Part shown: positions 55,456 through 63,424 of the stretch, one piece after another
How positions within the stretch are numbered: the stretch's first letter is position 1
How the letters are laid out: every line of letters begins with the position of its first letter
DNA from: Ensifer sp. LC163
GTDB lineage: Bacteria > Pseudomonadota > Alphaproteobacteria > Rhizobiales > Rhizobiaceae
DNA: 64,000 nucleotides
Direction of reading: 5' to 3'
NCBI RefSeq assembly: GCF_001695855.1
Contig: NZ_MBSS01000023.1
Coordinates: forward strand, 1-64,000
Translations under genes and position numbers: made by a program
The notes under the pieces: generated by a model
Seen by the model: only the letters and a program-made list of their open reading frames with translations
Database searches by the model: none
What the model was told of the DNA's origin: nothing

Positions 55456-56721
55456 TTAGCTGCGCGGCAGCAGGCCCTCCACTTCGGCAGCGGCGTCCTC
55501 GAGCGCCTCTTGCGGCGTGGCCGTCTGCTCGACGACACGCGAGAGGTTTTCGACGATCGATTGCGTCACCTTCACCCCGTTGGTACCGGGAAAGGCATAC
55601 CATGGCATCATGCGCGGCATCTGCTCGAGGCCAGCGCGAAACAGCGGGTTCTCTTTGTAGAAGTTGGCGAGATAGTCCGGCGACGTCGCGGCCAGTTCGT
55701 TGTTCGGCACGTAACCGGTGCCGGGCACCACGACCGATGCGCCGTAGGGGCCGGCTGCGAACTTCGCAAACTTCCACGCTGCGTCCTGCTTTTCGGCGTC
55801 GCGGGTGAGGATGACCACCGCGTTCCCACCTGTCGGCAGCTTGCCGTTTTCCGGATCGATCAGCGGAATATGCGCGGTGCGCAGGTCGAACTTGCTGCCG
55901 ACGTTCTTGATGGTGTTGCGAAGGGCGCCTGTAGTCTGGAACGCGAAGCCCACCTTGCCGGCAACGAAAGCCTGCTCACCGGCCTGCTTGGTCAAAACCG
56001 GAAGCCCACCCTCCTTGACCATGCGGTCAAGCACAGCGATCGCCTTCTCGCCTTCCGGGCCGTTGAACGCAACCTTGCTCTCGTGTTCGTTGAGCATGTG
56101 TCCGCCCGCACCGAAAAGCAGCGCAGAGAACATCCAGTCATCGCCCTGCCAACGGAAGTCGATGCCTTCATTGCCGTCGCCGAGCGCCTTGATCTTGCCG
56201 CCGAGCGCAATGACATCGTCCCAGGTCTTGGGCGGGCTGTCCGGGTTTCCGCCGGCTTTGCGAACGAGATCGGCGTTGTAATACATGATCGGATTGGATG
56301 TCGCGAAAGCGAGACCGACCTGTTTGCCGCCGACCTGGGCGAGCTTCAGGATGTTGTCCGAAAAGCCCTGCTCGGCCATGTTGCCGTCCTTGGCAATGAA
56401 CGGGCCGAGGTCGACGGGAATGTCGCGCTCATTGACCATGCGCAGGCGATTGAGGCCGATGAACGTCAGATCAGGCATCTCGGCGGTACCGGCCTGACGC
56501 ATGATCGTCTGAATGCCTTCCTCATAGGTCGCCGAAGGATTGGCAAAGGTGACCTTGATGTCGGGGTTTTCCTCCATGAACTTCTTGGAGATCGTGTCCA
56601 TCACGTCCTTGAAGAAGCCCGGCATCGGGTAGTGCACCGTCAGCACCGTTTCGGCATGGGCCGGGACGGTGAAGGTCATCGAGATCGCAGCCGCCGCGAG
56701 AAGCTGTTTGAACTGTTGCAT
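55456..56721 (-). CDS. ABC transporter substrate-binding protein, family 1 (UgpB/MalE type)
   Basis: The 421-residue protein has a signal peptide (MQQFKQLLAAAAISMTFTVPAHAE) and the family 1 fold: VLTVHYPMPGFFKDVMDTISKKFMEENPDIKVTF, NPIMYYNADLVRKAGGNPDSPPKTWDDVIALGGKI and GKLPTGGNAVVILTRDAEKQDAAWKFAKF. It is the last gene of the minus-strand operon, after the two permeases, which is unusual as binding proteins often come first. The phosphoesterase at the head of the operon and UgpB-like features suggest a glycerophospho compound, but a sugar is possible. Confidence 0.85.
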   Translation of the reverse strand: MQQFKQLLAAAAISMTFTVPAHAETVLTVHYPMPGFFKDVMDTISKKFMEENPDIKVTFANPSATYEEGIQTIMRQAGTAEMPDLTFIGLNRLRMVNERDIPVDLGPFIAKDGNMAEQGFSDNILKLAQVGGKQVGLAFATSNPIMYYNADLVRKAGGNPDSPPKTWDDVIALGGKIKALGDGNEGIDFRWQGDDWMFSALLFGAGGHMLNEHESKVAFNGPEGEKAIAVLDRMVKEGGLPVLTKQAGEQAFVAGKVGFAFQTTGALRNTIKNVGSKFDLRTAHIPLIDPENGKLPTGGNAVVILTRDAEKQDAAWKFAKFAAGPYGASVVVPGTGYVPNNELAATSPDYLANFYKENPLFRAGLEQMPRMMPWYAFPGTNGVKVTQSIVENLSRVVEQTATPQEALEDAAAEVEGLLPRS

Positions 56722-56743
56722 GACGTACTCCTGGTTGGACCGG

Positions 56744-57580
56744 TCAGCCTTTGAGCCCGGTCATGGTGATGCCCTCGACGAAGCGTTTCTGCGCAAGCAG
56801 GAAGGCGGTGACGAGAGGAAGGGTAATGATCAGCGTGGCAGCCATCAGCGCGCCGTAGTCGTCGCCGGCTTCCGCCGCACGGAAGTAGAGAAGGCCGAGC
56901 GGCGGTGTGGCGTAATCCTGGTTGGTCACGACGATCAACGGCCAGAACAGATCGTTCCAGTGGGCGACGACCGAGAAGATCGCGAAGGCGGTGATCGCCG
57001 GCCAGGCATTGGGCACGACCACCCGCACAACGATGCCCGCTTCCGACATGCCGTCGAGCCGGGCGGCCTGGATGAGATCGTCAGGGATGGCGCGGAAGAA
57101 CTGGAGGAACAGGAAGATCGCGAACACCGATATCGAGAACGGAGCAACCAGCGCCAGATAGCTGTTGAGTACCGACAACCGGTCGAAGGCGACATAGAGC
57201 GGCAACGCCGTCGCATGGATCGGCACCAGCAGCCCGATCATGACGAGCACCATCATGGTGCGCGCCGCCTGAAACCTCAGCTTGGCCATGGCATAGGCGC
57301 AGGGGATGGCGACCACCACTTGCACGACGAAGATGAGGGCGCAGACGATGACCCCGTTGATGAGCAACGTCGACATGGAGACCCGCGACAGGGCCTTCGA
57401 AAAATTCTCGATGTAGGACCATTGCTGCGGGATCAGCCAGAGCGACGACGAGAAGATCTCGCTCTGCGCCTTGCCGGCGGTCGAAATCATGAAGATATAG
57501 GGAGCGAGAAAGATGAGCGCCCCGAACGACAGGACGGTGAGCCGCGCGACGCGACCTATGGAAAGGGAGGTCGTGGTCAT
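56744..57580 (-). CDS. ABC transporter permease (UgpE/MalG type)
   Basis: The 278-residue permease has six helices starting VARLTVLSFGALIFLAPYIFMISTAGK. The EAA loop reads LFLQFFRAIPDDLIQAARLDGMSEAGIVVRVVVPNAWPAITAFAIFSVVAHWNDLFWPLIVV, matching the MalG/UgpE class, which ends in a short C-terminal tail (TMTGLKG) that docks to the ATPase. Its ATG overlaps the stop of the partner permease (ATGA), so the two are translated together. Confidence 0.9.
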   Translation of the reverse strand: MTTTSLSIGRVARLTVLSFGALIFLAPYIFMISTAGKAQSEIFSSSLWLIPQQWSYIENFSKALSRVSMSTLLINGVIVCALIFVVQVVVAIPCAYAMAKLRFQAARTMMVLVMIGLLVPIHATALPLYVAFDRLSVLNSYLALVAPFSISVFAIFLFLQFFRAIPDDLIQAARLDGMSEAGIVVRVVVPNAWPAITAFAIFSVVAHWNDLFWPLIVVTNQDYATPPLGLLYFRAAEAGDDYGALMAATLIITLPLVTAFLLAQKRFVEGITMTGLKG

Positions 57581-58491
57581 GCGTAGTGCACCTTCCGGTC
57601 GAGGACGCGGTATTGCAGGAACATGAGGGCAACGAGTATGGCAAGGAACACCACTGTCATCGCCGAGGCATAGCCGACACGGAGGTAGACGAAGCCTTCC
57701 TGGTAGATGGTGAAGAGCAGCACTTCCGACGCCTTGTTCGGACCGCCTTCAGTCAGGGTTTTCACCGTCTCGAACACCTTGACCGAATTGATGACGCTGA
57801 TCGTGGTGACAAAGAGCGTCGTCGGCCCAAGCATCGGCCAGGTCACGAGCCGAAAGCGATCGAACCATGACTTGGCGCCATCGATCTGCGCTGCCGCATA
57901 AAGCTCCCGCGGGATCGCCGTAAGACCGGCCAGGAACAACACCATGTTGAAGCCGACCGATTGCCAGACGCCGATGATGGCGAGCCCATAGAGAACCGTG
58001 CCCGAGGCGCCCAGCCAGTTCGGACCGGCGATGCCGAAGAAAGCGAGGAAGGCGTTTACCGGGCCGATCGTCGGGTGAAACAGGAATTGCCAGACGGTAG
58101 CCATGGCGACGAGCAGGGAGGCCACCGGCAGGAAGTAGACAGTGCGGAAGAACGCCCTGCCCCGTGTTTCGGCCTCGATCAGCATGGCGATCGCCAGCGC
58201 GAGAATGATCGATGCCGGAGCGACGATGATCGTATAAACGGCGGTATTCCAGAGCGACCGGAGGAAGGTACGATCACCGACAAGCTCGGCATAGTTCTCG
58301 AAACCGACAAACCGGAACCCGGCATAGCCGAGTTCGAAATCGGTGAAGCCAAGGACGATGACTGCCAGCGTCGGCAGAAGGATGAAAAGGAACAGCAGGA
58401 CGATCGCCGGCAGCGCCAGCAGCCAGGCGACGCGTGCCTCGCGTGCCGCCGGCTCGACGGCAAAATGATCCACGGTCGCAACGCTAGCCAT
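57577..58491 (-). CDS. ABC transporter permease (UgpA/MalF type)
   Basis: The 304-residue permease has an N-terminal cytoplasmic stretch, then helices beginning VAWLLALPAIVLLFLFILLPTLAVIVLGF. The EAA loop is IPRELYAAAQIDGAKSWFDRFRLVTWPMLGPTTLFVTTISVINSVKVFETVKTLTEGGPNKASEVLLFTIY, characteristic of UgpA/MalF-like permeases. The start at 58491 lies within the last codons of the ATPase gene (8-base overlap). It pairs with the UgpE-type permease. Confidence 0.9.
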   Translation of the reverse strand: MASVATVDHFAVEPAAREARVAWLLALPAIVLLFLFILLPTLAVIVLGFTDFELGYAGFRFVGFENYAELVGDRTFLRSLWNTAVYTIIVAPASIILALAIAMLIEAETRGRAFFRTVYFLPVASLLVAMATVWQFLFHPTIGPVNAFLAFFGIAGPNWLGASGTVLYGLAIIGVWQSVGFNMVLFLAGLTAIPRELYAAAQIDGAKSWFDRFRLVTWPMLGPTTLFVTTISVINSVKVFETVKTLTEGGPNKASEVLLFTIYQEGFVYLRVGYASAMTVVFLAILVALMFLQYRVLDRKVHYA

Positions 58492-59650
58492 TGGCCGTCT
58501 CCAGCGCCGTCATCATGCCGATCGGCTTTGCCGCCAACCGCTCTCCGTCCCGACCGAAGAGCATAACGCGCTCCGGTGTAACATCGATGCCGACCGGCAT
58601 TCCTGTCGACAGAGAGGCAGCCTCGGACGGTGTCGACTTGATCGTGACGGCGCCGCCGATCGCATCGAGGCGTGTATGAACGATGACCTCTGAGCCCAGA
58701 AACTCCATCCGTTCGACACGCGCGCGCAGCATCCCGCCATTGTCGGCCCGGACCCGCACAAACTCTGGCCGTACGCCGACCATGACGGGTGTCTCTGCTG
58801 CGCTGCGATTTTCCCCGGCGAGCACCAGGCCACCGAAGCGCACGACACCGGATACGTCCATGCGTGTTTCAAGCACATTGATTTTCGGCTGGCCGAGAAA
58901 GCGCGCGACTTCGATGTGAGACGGGTTATCGTAGATCTCCCTGGGATCGGCCAGTTGCAGCAGACTTCCCCCGATCATCACAGCGACCCGATCGGCCATG
59001 GATAGGGCTTCCGATTGGTCGTGTGTGACGTAAAGCGTCGGCACGCCTGCACGACGATGCAAGTCGACGATTTCGCCGCGCGCGTGAACGCGCAGGTTCG
59101 CGTCGAGATTGGACAGCGGCTCGTCCATCAAAAACACGCTCGGTCGCCTGACCATGGCGCGCGCCAGCGCCACGCGCTGCCGCTGACCGCCCGACATCTG
59201 TCCGGGCTTGCGCCCAAGCAGGTGATCGATTTTCAGGGACGATGCCATCTCGTCGACCTGGCGCTGGATGTCGGCGCAGATCTGCCGCTGGCCCGGCAAC
59301 AGGCTGCCGAGAAGCGGCAGGCGCTGCATCGCCGTCAGCCGCCGCATGGCGAGCGGGACCGCAATATTCTGGCCGGCGGTCAAATGCGGATAGAGTGCGT
59401 AGGATTGAAAGACCATGGCGATGTTGCGGTCCGCGGCCGGCACCCGCGACACATCGCGGCCGGCGATGGCGATATCGCCATGATCGGCGTGATCCAGTCC
59501 CGCCACGATCCGCAGAAGCGTGCTCTTGCCGCATCCTGACGGCCCGACAAGCGCGATGAACTCGCCCGCTTCCGCCTCGAAGCTGATACTCTTCAGGATC
59601 GTGTTCCCGCCATAGGACTTGGCGATGCCGCGAAGCGAAAGCACGGTCAT
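58484..59650 (-). CDS. ABC transporter ATP-binding protein (UgpC/MalK type) with an insertion
   Basis: The 388-residue ATPase has Walker A GPSGCGKST, Q-loop FQSYALYPHLTAGQNIAVPL, signature [15 protein letters not shown], Walker B VFLMDEPLSNLDANL, the H-loop THDQSEALSMADRV, and a C-terminal TOBE-type domain from about 255. Between residues 104 and 127 it carries about 22 extra residues (TAMQRLPLLGSLLPGQRQIC) that common MalK/UgpC proteins lack, in the helical domain that contacts the permeases. Its start overlaps the phosphoesterase stop (ATGA). Confidence 0.9.
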   Translation of the reverse strand: MTVLSLRGIAKSYGGNTILKSISFEAEAGEFIALVGPSGCGKSTLLRIVAGLDHADHGDIAIAGRDVSRVPAADRNIAMVFQSYALYPHLTAGQNIAVPLAMRRLTAMQRLPLLGSLLPGQRQICADIQRQVDEMASSLKIDHLLGRKPGQMSGGQRQRVALARAMVRRPSVFLMDEPLSNLDANLRVHARGEIVDLHRRAGVPTLYVTHDQSEALSMADRVAVMIGGSLLQLADPREIYDNPSHIEVARFLGQPKINVLETRMDVSGVVRFGGLVLAGENRSAAETPVMVGVRPEFVRVRADNGGMLRARVERMEFLGSEVIVHTRLDAIGGAVTIKSTPSEAASLSTGMPVGIDVTPERVMLFGRDGERLAAKPIGMMTALETANG

Positions 59651-60483
59651 TGCACCACCTCCACGGGCGTCTTTGCAGCGCGCGGATAGACCTCCTCAAC
59701 CACCGGATCAAGGATGTGTGTCGTCAGCCCCGGTACGGCAACGACCTCGCTCGAAACCTGGCGCCCCTCGAAACGATGCACGACGGCACCGACCAGCCGC
59801 TCGCCTGGCATCTCGCGCTCGAGGGTGTCGACGATGAAGGATGTCGGCGGAGCCCAAACGAGGGATGTTCCTTCCTGCTCGCCGGTCCAGGCCCAATGAA
59901 GATGGCCGCTGGCATGAAGGGCGACGTTGCGGCCGGCCATCAGGTCGAAGAGCCGTTGGCGTTGACGGGGCCTCACGCTCCAGTAACCGGTATCGCCCTC
60001 ACCCGGATCATCGACGAAAAGCGGTTTGTGCGCGAAGATCGCGACTGGACGGTCCCCGGCGGTCTGCAATTGCTCGGCTAGCCAGGCGAACTGCCGTTCG
60101 TCCTCCTCGTCGTCGAAGCCGAAGAGCTGACTGTTCAGACCGATGAAACGCCAATCGCCACGGTCGCAGCACCAGTAGTCCTGCCCCGCATGTGCTCTCC
60201 AGCGGGCAAGACGGATGGGGTCGACCGGCTGCACCGAGCCCGGCAGATGCCCGACATCATGATTGCCGGGTACCATCAGCACCGGCGCGGAAAGCTGCGC
60301 CATCAGTTCCATTGCAAAGGTGATGTCCTCGAGGCGATCGGCGCCGTCGATGGTCAGGTCGCCGGTATGGATCACCAGATCCGGCGTCATCGCCTCGATC
60401 CATTGGAGCAGAGGATTCCAGTTGTCGTTGAAATGCGGCTTCGACGGGCTGAGATGTGTATCGCTGATCTGGATGATCTTCAC
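59647..60483 (-). CDS. Metallophosphoesterase (GpdQ/CpdA-like)
   Basis: The 278-residue binuclear metallophosphoesterase has all motif blocks: SDTHLSP, GDLTIDGAD, GNHDVG, FAHKPLF and GHLHWAW. The layout is that of the CpdA/GpdQ class, which hydrolyses cyclic nucleotides or glycerophosphodiesters. There is no signal peptide, so it is cytoplasmic, fitting action on an imported diester. The GTG at 60483 follows GGAGG with ten bases; an upstream ATG has no site. It heads the importer operon and has a PHO-box-like sequence upstream. Confidence 0.88.
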   Translation of the reverse strand: MKIIQISDTHLSPSKPHFNDNWNPLLQWIEAMTPDLVIHTGDLTIDGADRLEDITFAMELMAQLSAPVLMVPGNHDVGHLPGSVQPVDPIRLARWRAHAGQDYWCCDRGDWRFIGLNSQLFGFDDEEDERQFAWLAEQLQTAGDRPVAIFAHKPLFVDDPGEGDTGYWSVRPRQRQRLFDLMAGRNVALHASGHLHWAWTGEQEGTSLVWAPPTSFIVDTLEREMPGERLVGAVVHRFEGRQVSSEVVAVPGLTTHILDPVVEEVYPRAAKTPVEVVQ

Positions 60484-60578
60484 GGAATTCGGGCCTCCGA
60501 CCATGGTCATTGCGCATGTCGTCCGGAAGCCGTGTCGCTCCCGTTCGGTGCTTAGGCCGCACTGTTTAGGGAGCTGTC

Positions 60579-60596
60579 TTGTCAGTTTGGTAACAG
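60579..60596 (-). promoter_or_regulatory. PHO-box-like site upstream of the phosphoesterase operon
   Basis: On minus: CTGTTAC, CAAA, CTGACAA, i.e. two 7-base units split by 4 bases, the exact layout of the PhoB-binding PHO box (CTGTCAT-N4-CTGTCAT). Ten of the 14 unit positions agree. It lies about 100 bases upstream of the GTG start. This would couple the operon to phosphate starvation. Confidence 0.5.
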
Positions 60597-60732
60597 ACGT
60601 TCTCAGCTGTTTTTCAGTTTCTCCATGAAAGCGTCACGTTCCGACGTCCATGCGCGACCACGATGGCAGGTGGAGGAAAACCGGACTGGCCTCTCGCCAA
60701 AAGGCGGGCGGTGCCTGTGCTCAAAAATTCAC

Positions 60733-60750
60733 ATTATTGTATACAATAAT
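60733..60750. promoter_or_regulatory. Perfect GntR-type palindrome upstream of the Pot-type operon
   Basis: ATTATTGTATACAATAAT equals its own reverse complement over 18 bases. TTGTATACAA is the core of FCD-type GntR operators. No gntR lies within 35 kb on this side; the FCD regulator at 23082 has related ATACAAT sites in its own promoter, or the cognate regulator lies beyond the right edge. Confidence 0.6.
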
Positions 60751-60916
60751 TTGCGCCTATTGACGACAAAAGCTCATTTCGTGAGCAGAAGGTTGTTGCG
60801 CCGGATATAGCGGATTCGGCAAAACACCAGATTCCTAAACGAAAATATAGAGTTATCGTCGTCGCACGAGATTGGCACGTTTGATGCATCTTCCCTGTGA
60901 TCAGGAGAAAGCCATC

Positions 60917-62005
60917 ATGTCGAAAGCCGCCGAGATCGATATCGTATCTGTTTCCAAGATCTACGGCGCGACAACCGCCGTGCATGCCATCAGCCTCAAG
61001 ATCCCCGCAGGCAGCTATTGCTGTTTTCTGGGGCCGTCGGGGTGCGGGAAGACATCCACATTGCGCATGATTGCCGGCCACGAGAGCATTTCCTCCGGCG
61101 ACCTCCGTCTCGGCCATGTCGTCGTGACCGATTTCCCGCCGGCCCGCCGCAATACCGCGATGATGTTCCAGTCCTACGCCCTGTTTCCTCATCTCGACCT
61201 CGTCGACAATGTTGCCTTCAGCTTGAAGATGAAGGGCGTCGACAAGGAAACGCGCCGGGCCAAGGCGCTGGCCATGTTGAGGCTGATGCAGATGGAGGCC
61301 TACGCCGGCCGTCGGCCGGCGCAGCTTTCGGGCGGACAGCAGCAGCGGGTGGCACTCGCACGTGCCTTGATCACCGAACCGGAAGCTCTGCTGCTCGATG
61401 AGCCTTTGTCGGCACTCGATCCCTTCCTCAAGATCCGCATGCGGGCAGAACTGAAGAAGCTGCAGAAAACGCTCGGCATCACCTTCGTCCACGTCACGCA
61501 CAGCCAGGAAGAGGCGATGGCTTTGGCCGACCTGATCGTGGTGATGAACGATGGCCGCATCGAGCAGGCGGCAGCGCCGCGCATCGTCTTCGAGAAGCCG
61601 GCAACGGCCTTCGTCGCCCGTTTCATGGGCGACCACAATGTGCTTTCGGGCCGAGTGAGCGCCATCCGTGACGGGATCGTCGAGATGGAGGTGGCCGGTG
61701 GCCAGAGTTTTGCCGTTCGCGACATCGCTCAGGAAATCGGTGCGCCAATCGACATCGGCATCCGCACCGACCGCGTTCGCCTCGAACCTGCCTCGGAAAA
61801 GACCCTCGGTTTTCAGGCGGTGGTCTCCAACATCGAATATCGCGGCGCTTCAGTGAAGCTGACCGTTAATGGCGCCGGCAGCGACGACTTCACAGTGATC
61901 GTCAGCGATGCCGACTATTTCAACAGAACCGTGTCGGTCGGCGACGCGGTGTCCCTGAGCTGGACCCTGGGGGATGTCGTCCCCCTCGGTCGCCTTTCAG
62001 CATGA
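60917..62005 (+). CDS. ABC transporter ATP-binding protein (PotA type)
   Basis: The 362-residue ATPase has Walker A GPSGCGKTST, Q-loop FQSYALFPHLDLVDNVAFSLKM, signature LSGGQQQRVALARAL, Walker B LLLDEPLSALDPFLKIRM and H-loop THSQEEAMALADLIVVM, plus a C-terminal TOBE domain. The PotA/AfuC style matches a spermidine/putrescine- or 2-aminoethylphosphonate-type importer. AGGAG precedes the ATG at 60917. It heads the operon with the binding protein and permeases downstream. Confidence 0.9.
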   Translation: MSKAAEIDIVSVSKIYGATTAVHAISLKIPAGSYCCFLGPSGCGKTSTLRMIAGHESISSGDLRLGHVVVTDFPPARRNTAMMFQSYALFPHLDLVDNVAFSLKMKGVDKETRRAKALAMLRLMQMEAYAGRRPAQLSGGQQQRVALARALITEPEALLLDEPLSALDPFLKIRMRAELKKLQKTLGITFVHVTHSQEEAMALADLIVVMNDGRIEQAAAPRIVFEKPATAFVARFMGDHNVLSGRVSAIRDGIVEMEVAGGQSFAVRDIAQEIGAPIDIGIRTDRVRLEPASEKTLGFQAVVSNIEYRGASVKLTVNGAGSDDFTVIVSDADYFNRTVSVGDAVSLSWTLGDVVPLGRLSA

Positions 62006-62036
62006 GTGACCAACCATCAAAAAAGGGGAACTGCGC

Positions 62037-63335
62037 ATGACGAATGAAATTACACCGAAGACCTCGAAGGAGGGCCTGTCCCGTCGCACGCTGCTCAAGA
62101 CCGGCGCCGCGGCCATCGGCGCGATTGCCGGGTCCGGGGCGATCACCGGCTTTCCGACGATCTGGGCGCAAAACCCGATCACGCTGCGCCAGTTCGGCAC
62201 CGGCGTTTCCAACATCAATGCTATTGCCGAGAAGTGCAAACAGGATCTCGGCATCACACTGGAAATGACTGCGACGGATTCGGACGCCGCAGCCCAGCGG
62301 GCAGTGACGCAGCCCGATTCCTACGACATCGCCGACATCGAATACTGGATCGCCAAGAAGGTCTTCCCAGCCGGCGTGATGCAGCCGATGGATGTCTCGA
62401 AAATCAAGTACTACGACAAGATCGTCCCGCTGTTCATCGACGGCAAGCTGAAGCCCGAAAGCGTCATCGCCCAAGGCACCGCCCCCCACACGGTCGGCTT
62501 TGTCGAAGCGCAGGATTCCAGGACCTTCGCGAAGTTGCCGACCCAGTGGATGACGCTCATTCCGACGATCTACAATGCCGATACCCTCGGCATTCGCCCG
62601 GATCTCGTCGGCCGCGACATCACGAGCTGGGCCGACATCATGGATCCGGCCTTCAAGGGCAAGGCCGCCATCCTCAACATCCCGTCAATCGGCATCATGG
62701 ATGCTGCCATGATCATGGAAGCCTTGGGCAACGTCAAATATGCCGACAAGGGCAACATGACGACGGATGAGATCGACCAGACGATCGACTTCCTCATCAA
62801 AGCCAAGCAGGACGGTCAGTTCCGCGCTTTCTGGAAATCCTTCGACGAGAGCGTCAACCTGATGGCCTCCGGTGAAGTGGTGATCCAGTCCATGTGGTCA
62901 CCGGCCGTCGCCGCCGTCCGCTCGAAGGGCATCGCGTGCAAATACCAGCCGCTCAAGGAAGGCTATCGCGCCTGGGGTGGCGGCCTCGGTCTTGCCGCCC
63001 ATCTCCAGGGCGCCCAGCTCGACGCGGCCTATGAATACATCAACTGGTACCTGTCGGGCTGGGTCGGCGCCTATCTCAACCGTCAGGGCTACTATTCGGC
63101 CGCCATGGACACGGCCAAGGGCTTCATGTCCGAGGACGAGTGGGGCTACTGGGTCGAGGGCAAGCCGGCAATGGGCGATATCCTCTCGCCGGAGGGCAAG
63201 GTCATGGAGAAGGCCGGTGCCGTGCGCGATGGCGGCTCCTTCGAAGATCGAATGGGCAAGGTCGCCTGCTGGAACTCGGTCATGGATGAGGACCGCTACA
63301 TGATCAAGCGCTGGAACGAATTCATCGCGGCTTGA
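62037..63335 (+). CDS. ABC transporter substrate-binding protein (PotD-like, Tat-exported)
   Basis: The 432-residue binding protein has a twin-arginine signal (SRRTLLKTGAAAIGAIAGSG, cleavage near WAQNP), then ITLRQFGTGVSNINAIAEKCKQDLGITLEM, SYDIADIEYWIAKKVFPAGVMQPMD, RPDLVGRDITSWADIMDPAFKGKAAILNIPSIG and NLMASGEVVIQSMWSPAVAAV. These fit the PotD/PotF polyamine-type fold. Tat export implies folding before secretion. A 10-bp hairpin follows the stop. Possible ligands are polyamines or other cations; none can be fixed from sequence. Confidence 0.88.
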   Translation: MTNEITPKTSKEGLSRRTLLKTGAAAIGAIAGSGAITGFPTIWAQNPITLRQFGTGVSNINAIAEKCKQDLGITLEMTATDSDAAAQRAVTQPDSYDIADIEYWIAKKVFPAGVMQPMDVSKIKYYDKIVPLFIDGKLKPESVIAQGTAPHTVGFVEAQDSRTFAKLPTQWMTLIPTIYNADTLGIRPDLVGRDITSWADIMDPAFKGKAAILNIPSIGIMDAAMIMEALGNVKYADKGNMTTDEIDQTIDFLIKAKQDGQFRAFWKSFDESVNLMASGEVVIQSMWSPAVAAVRSKGIACKYQPLKEGYRAWGGGLGLAAHLQGAQLDAAYEYINWYLSGWVGAYLNRQGYYSAAMDTAKGFMSEDEWGYWVEGKPAMGDILSPEGKVMEKAGAVRDGGSFEDRMGKVACWNSVMDEDRYMIKRWNEFIAA

Positions 63336-63350
63336 GACAGACGGAATGCC

Positions 63351-63391
63351 CTCGCTGCGGCGCACCCTCGAATGGGGCCGCCCGCAGCGAG
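63351..63391 (+). promoter_or_regulatory. Intercistronic hairpin after the Pot-type binding-protein gene
   Basis: CTCGCTGCGG and CCGCAGCGAG pair perfectly (10 bp) around a 21-base loop, starting 15 bases after the stop. It sits between binding protein and permease, like the hairpins at 38038-38069 and 52988-53013. Confidence 0.6.
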
Positions 63392-63424
63392 CGGAACCCG
63401 GCCAGCAACGCGTGAGGATGAACC

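Larger units (their letters stand above)
60484..60916. other. Divergent regulatory region between phosphoesterase and Pot-type operons
   Basis: About 430 bases without a gene. It contains the PHO-box-like element (60579-60596) on the phosphoesterase side and the perfect palindrome (60733-60750) on the Pot side. The stretch 60730-60870 is notably AT-richer than the surroundings, as expected for a promoter. Confidence 0.6.
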
